From DSNY01 sp040752195 (GTDB lineage: Bacteria > Pseudomonadota > Gammaproteobacteria > Burkholderiales > Burkholderiaceae_F): DNA of 64,000 nucleotides. Each line of letters opens with the position of its first letter. The stretch's first letter is position 1. The notes beneath the pieces are model-generated. The model worked only from the letters and a program-made list of their open reading frames with translations, had not been told where the DNA came from and did no database searches. The position numbers and the translations under genes are program-made. The stretch is from the NCBI GenBank assembly GCA_040752195.1, contig JBFMFC010000004.1, positions 1 through 64,000 of the forward strand, given 5' to 3'. Of this stretch, positions 61,843-64,000 are shown piece by piece.

Positions 61843-62936
61843 TGAACGGCGTGCTCGAATTCGGCAACGGTGTGTTCGGCGGCGCATGGCCGACCGTCTG
61901 GACGCTCGCGAAGATCGTCGCGGTCGTGCTGCCGCTGCTGGTGCTGGTCGCGTACCTGACGCTGTGGGAACGCAAGCTGATCGGATGGATGCACGTCCGG
62001 CTCGGGCCGAACCGCGTCGGCTTTGCCGGCCTGCTGCAGCCATGGGCCGACGCCGTCAAGCTGATCTTCAAGGAAATCATCGCGCCCGCGCAGGCCGACA
62101 AGCCGCTGTTCTTCCTCGCTCCGGTGATGGTGATGATGCCGGCGCTGGCGGCGTGGGCGGTCGTTCCGTTCGGGCCGGGTCTGGTGCTGGCGGACATCAA
62201 CGCCGGCCTGCTGTACGTGATGGCGATCACCTCGGTCGGCGTCTACGGTGTGATCATCGCCGGCTGGGCGTCGAACTCGAAGTACCCGTTCCTCGGTGCG
62301 ATGCGCGCGGCCGCCCAGATGGTCAGCTACGAGCTGCCGATGGGCTTCGTTCTCGTCACCGTGCTGCTGGTCGCCGGAACGCTGAACATGACCGGCATCG
62401 TCGCCGGCCAGAACACCGGCTACTTCGCCGCGCTCGGGCTCAACTTCCTGTCGTGGAACTGGCTGCCGCTGCTTCCGCTCGCGGTGATCTACGTCGTGTC
62501 GAGCGTGGCCGAGACCAACCGCCACCCGTTCGACGTGGTCGAGGGCGAGAGCGAGATCGTCGCCGGCCACATGGTCGAGTACTCGGGCATGAGCTTCGCC
62601 GTCTTCTTTCTGGCCGAGTACGCGAACATGATCCTGCTGTCGACGCTCGCGACGGTGATGTTCCTTGGCGGCTGGGCGGCGCCGCTGAATCTGGAACTGC
62701 TGCTCGGCGTCGACTTTCCGGCCTGGTTCGACGGGCTGTCGAACTGGTTCTGGCTGTTCGCGAAGGCGTTTTTCGTCGTGTCGCTGTTCATCTGGTTCCG
62801 CGCGTCGTTCCCGCGCTATCGCTACGACCAGATCATGCGGCTCGGCTGGAAGGTCTTCATCCCGATCACGCTGATCTGGTTGATCGTCGTTGCGGTCTGG
62901 ATGCAGACGCCGTTCAACATCTGGAAGGCCGGGTGA
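61842..62936 (+). CDS. nuoH: NADH-quinone oxidoreductase subunit H
   Basis: A 364-residue membrane subunit with about eight helices, linking the peripheral arm to the proton-pumping arm and lining the quinone tunnel. Landmarks are TLWERKLIGWMHVRLGPNRV, GWASNSKYPFLGAMRAAAQM and the long acidic loop ETNRHPFDVVEGESEIVAG. Starts at the last base of the nuoG stop (TGATG). Confidence 0.97.
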   Translation: MNGVLEFGNGVFGGAWPTVWTLAKIVAVVLPLLVLVAYLTLWERKLIGWMHVRLGPNRVGFAGLLQPWADAVKLIFKEIIAPAQADKPLFFLAPVMVMMPALAAWAVVPFGPGLVLADINAGLLYVMAITSVGVYGVIIAGWASNSKYPFLGAMRAAAQMVSYELPMGFVLVTVLLVAGTLNMTGIVAGQNTGYFAALGLNFLSWNWLPLLPLAVIYVVSSVAETNRHPFDVVEGESEIVAGHMVEYSGMSFAVFFLAEYANMILLSTLATVMFLGGWAAPLNLELLLGVDFPAWFDGLSNWFWLFAKAFFVVSLFIWFRASFPRYRYDQIMRLGWKVFIPITLIWLIVVAVWMQTPFNIWKAG

Positions 62937-62938
62937 CC

Positions 62939-63427
62939 ATGGGAGCCGTGCGCGAGTTCTTCGACAGCCTGTTGTTGCGCGAGCTGCTCAAGGGCATGGC
63001 GCTGACCGGGCGCTACCTGTTCTCGCGCAAGATCACGATCCAGTACCCGGAAGAGAAGACGCCGATATCGCCGCGCTTCCGCGGGCTGCACGCGCTGCGC
63101 CGCTACCCGAACGGCGAAGAGCGCTGCATCGCGTGCAAGCTGTGCGAGGCGGTCTGCCCCGCGCTGGCGATCACGATCGAATCGACGCAGCGCGCCGACG
63201 GCACGCGCCGCACGACGCGCTACGACATCGACCTGACCAAGTGCATCTTCTGCGGGTTCTGCGAAGAGAGCTGCCCGGTCGACTCGATCGTCGAGACGCA
63301 CATCTACGAGTATCACGGCGAGCAGCGCGGCGACCTGTACTACACGAAGGAGATGCTGCTGGCGATCGGCGACCGTTACGAGAAGGAGATCGCCGCGGCG
63401 CGCGCCGAGGATGCGCGCTACCGATAG
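62939..63427 (+). CDS. nuoI: NADH-quinone oxidoreductase subunit I
   Basis: A 162-residue peripheral subunit with two ferredoxin-type [4Fe-4S] clusters (N6a, N6b), motifs CIACKLCEAVCP and CIFCGFCEESCP, each completed by a Pro. The amphipathic N-terminal helix (RELLKGMALTGRYLFSRK) lies on the membrane. ATG 2 bp after the nuoH stop; nuoJ follows 25 bp later. Confidence 0.97.
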   Translation: MGAVREFFDSLLLRELLKGMALTGRYLFSRKITIQYPEEKTPISPRFRGLHALRRYPNGEERCIACKLCEAVCPALAITIESTQRADGTRRTTRYDIDLTKCIFCGFCEESCPVDSIVETHIYEYHGEQRGDLYYTKEMLLAIGDRYEKEIAAARAEDARYR

Positions 63428-63452
63428 CCGGGCCACACCCGACGGTTCTCAA

Positions 63453-64000
63453 ATGGACGCCAAGACCCTCCTGTTCCTCGTGTTCTCAGCGATCCTGCTC
63501 GCGGCTGCGGTGCGCGTGATCACCGCGCGCAATCCGGTGCACGCGGTGCTGTTCCTCGTGCTGTCGTTCTTCTCGGCGGGCGCGCTGTGGATGCTCGCGC
63601 GCGCCGAGTTCCTGGCGATCGCGCTGGTGCTGGTGTACGTCGGCGCGGTGATGGTGCTGTTCCTGTTCGTCGTGATGATGCTCGACATCAACGTCGACCG
63701 GATGCGGCAGGGTTTCTGGCGCCACCTGCCGCTGGCCGGGCTGGTCGCCGCGCTGATCGTGCTGCAGCTGTGGCTCGTGCTGTCGTACGGCCGCTGGCAG
63801 ACGATGACCGCACCCGGCCCCGGCATCCGGGAGGCGAACAACATCGAGGCGCTCGGGCGGCTCACTTTCACCGAGTACGTGTACCCGCTGCAGATCGCCG
63901 GCGTGATCCTGCTGGTGGCGATCGTCGCGGCAATCGCGCTGACGCTGCGCCGGCGCAAGGACACGAAATATCAGGATCCGTCGCGCCAGATCAAGGTCAA
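63453..64000 (+). CDS. nuoJ: NADH-quinone oxidoreductase subunit J, partial
   Basis: The first 182 codons of NuoJ, cut by the window edge. Four to five membrane helices are visible: FLVFSAILLAAAVRVI, AVLFLVLSFFSAGALWML, FLAIALVLVYVGAVMVLFLF and, late, QIAGVILLVAIVAAIALTL. The conserved YVGAVMVLFLFVVMML stretch carries the pi-bulge helix TM3 that in complex I connects quinone reduction to proton pumping. nuoKLMN should follow beyond the window. Confidence 0.95.
   Translation, partial: MDAKTLLFLVFSAILLAAAVRVITARNPVHAVLFLVLSFFSAGALWMLARAEFLAIALVLVYVGAVMVLFLFVVMMLDINVDRMRQGFWRHLPLAGLVAALIVLQLWLVLSYGRWQTMTAPGPGIREANNIEALGRLTFTEYVYPLQIAGVILLVAIVAAIALTLRRRKDTKYQDPSRQIKV

Noticed and set aside
59521..62043. 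An 840-codon minus-strand frame opposite nuoG
   Set aside because: Shadow of nuoG/nuoH; no motif, and its boundaries do not respect the neighbouring genes.

Overview
The window is a stretch of bacterial chromosome from a very GC-rich betaproteobacterium, most likely Burkholderiales. The main evidence is synteny: ilvI-ilvH-ilvC, psd, pssA and leuA in a row, then rpsO-pnp-quinone reductase-tpiA-secG-tRNA-Leu-nuoABCDEFGHIJ, with an ECF sigma/DUF3619/DUF3106/RDD cluster divergent from ilvI. Genes are densely packed, ATGA and TGATG overlaps are common, and I see no phage, plasmid, IS transposase or CRISPR array. The species cannot be named from this sequence alone.

1-2.3 kb is a worn boundary region. 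It holds the tail of a helicase-like gene, a small lipoprotein, a truncated remnant of an isocitrate-lyase/PEP-mutase family gene, a secreted CHRD protein with a clear terminator, and a ~274-bp element bounded by 18-bp inverted repeats. 2.3-7.0 kb is one compact operon: aminotransferase, LutC-like protein, Na+/H+ antiporter, 2-hydroxyacid dehydrogenase and a PHA-system protein. 7.0-9.0 kb is a divergent pair, acyl-CoA-binding protein and wax ester synthase/DGAT. 9.2-15.0 kb has a binding-protein/rhodanese fusion, an AlaX-type editing protein, a giant tricorn-like protease and a DUF924 protein. 15.1-18.3 kb encodes a heterotetrameric-type pyruvate dehydrogenase (E1alpha, E1beta, E2) without its own E3.

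18.3-25.2 kb is again lipid-oriented: TPR-like protein, TetR regulator, patatin, phasin, two-domain fatty acyl-CoA reductase and a membrane-anchored alpha/beta hydrolase. With the 7-kb genes this looks like a storage-lipid set able to make wax ester and to handle PHA granules. 25.2-34.6 kb is a peptide/opine-type ABC importer with three tandem, divergently transcribed paralogous binding proteins, two permeases and one fused double ATPase. 34.6-39.5 kb carries a GMC oxidoreductase with a Tat-exported partner, a FFLEELY-motif protein, and the sigma-factor cluster.

39.8-47.3 kb is branched-chain amino acid and phospholipid synthesis. leuA is preceded by a leucine-rich, near-leaderless leader peptide and a hairpin, and ilvC by alternative inverted repeats. 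47.3-49.7 kb has a membrane hydrolase-family protein and a branched-chain-amino-acid-type binding protein. 49.8-64 kb is housekeeping: ribosomal protein S15, PNPase behind a strong leader hairpin, quinone reductase, triosephosphate isomerase, SecG, tRNA-Leu(GAG) and respiratory complex I, cut off by the window edge inside nuoJ.

No wholly new system is obvious. The best leads are the tandem duplication that gives the patatin gene an overlapping upstream mini-ORF, the leuA leader, the acyl-CoA-to-wax-ester gene set, the triple binding-protein transporter and the ilvH-ilvC alternative hairpins.
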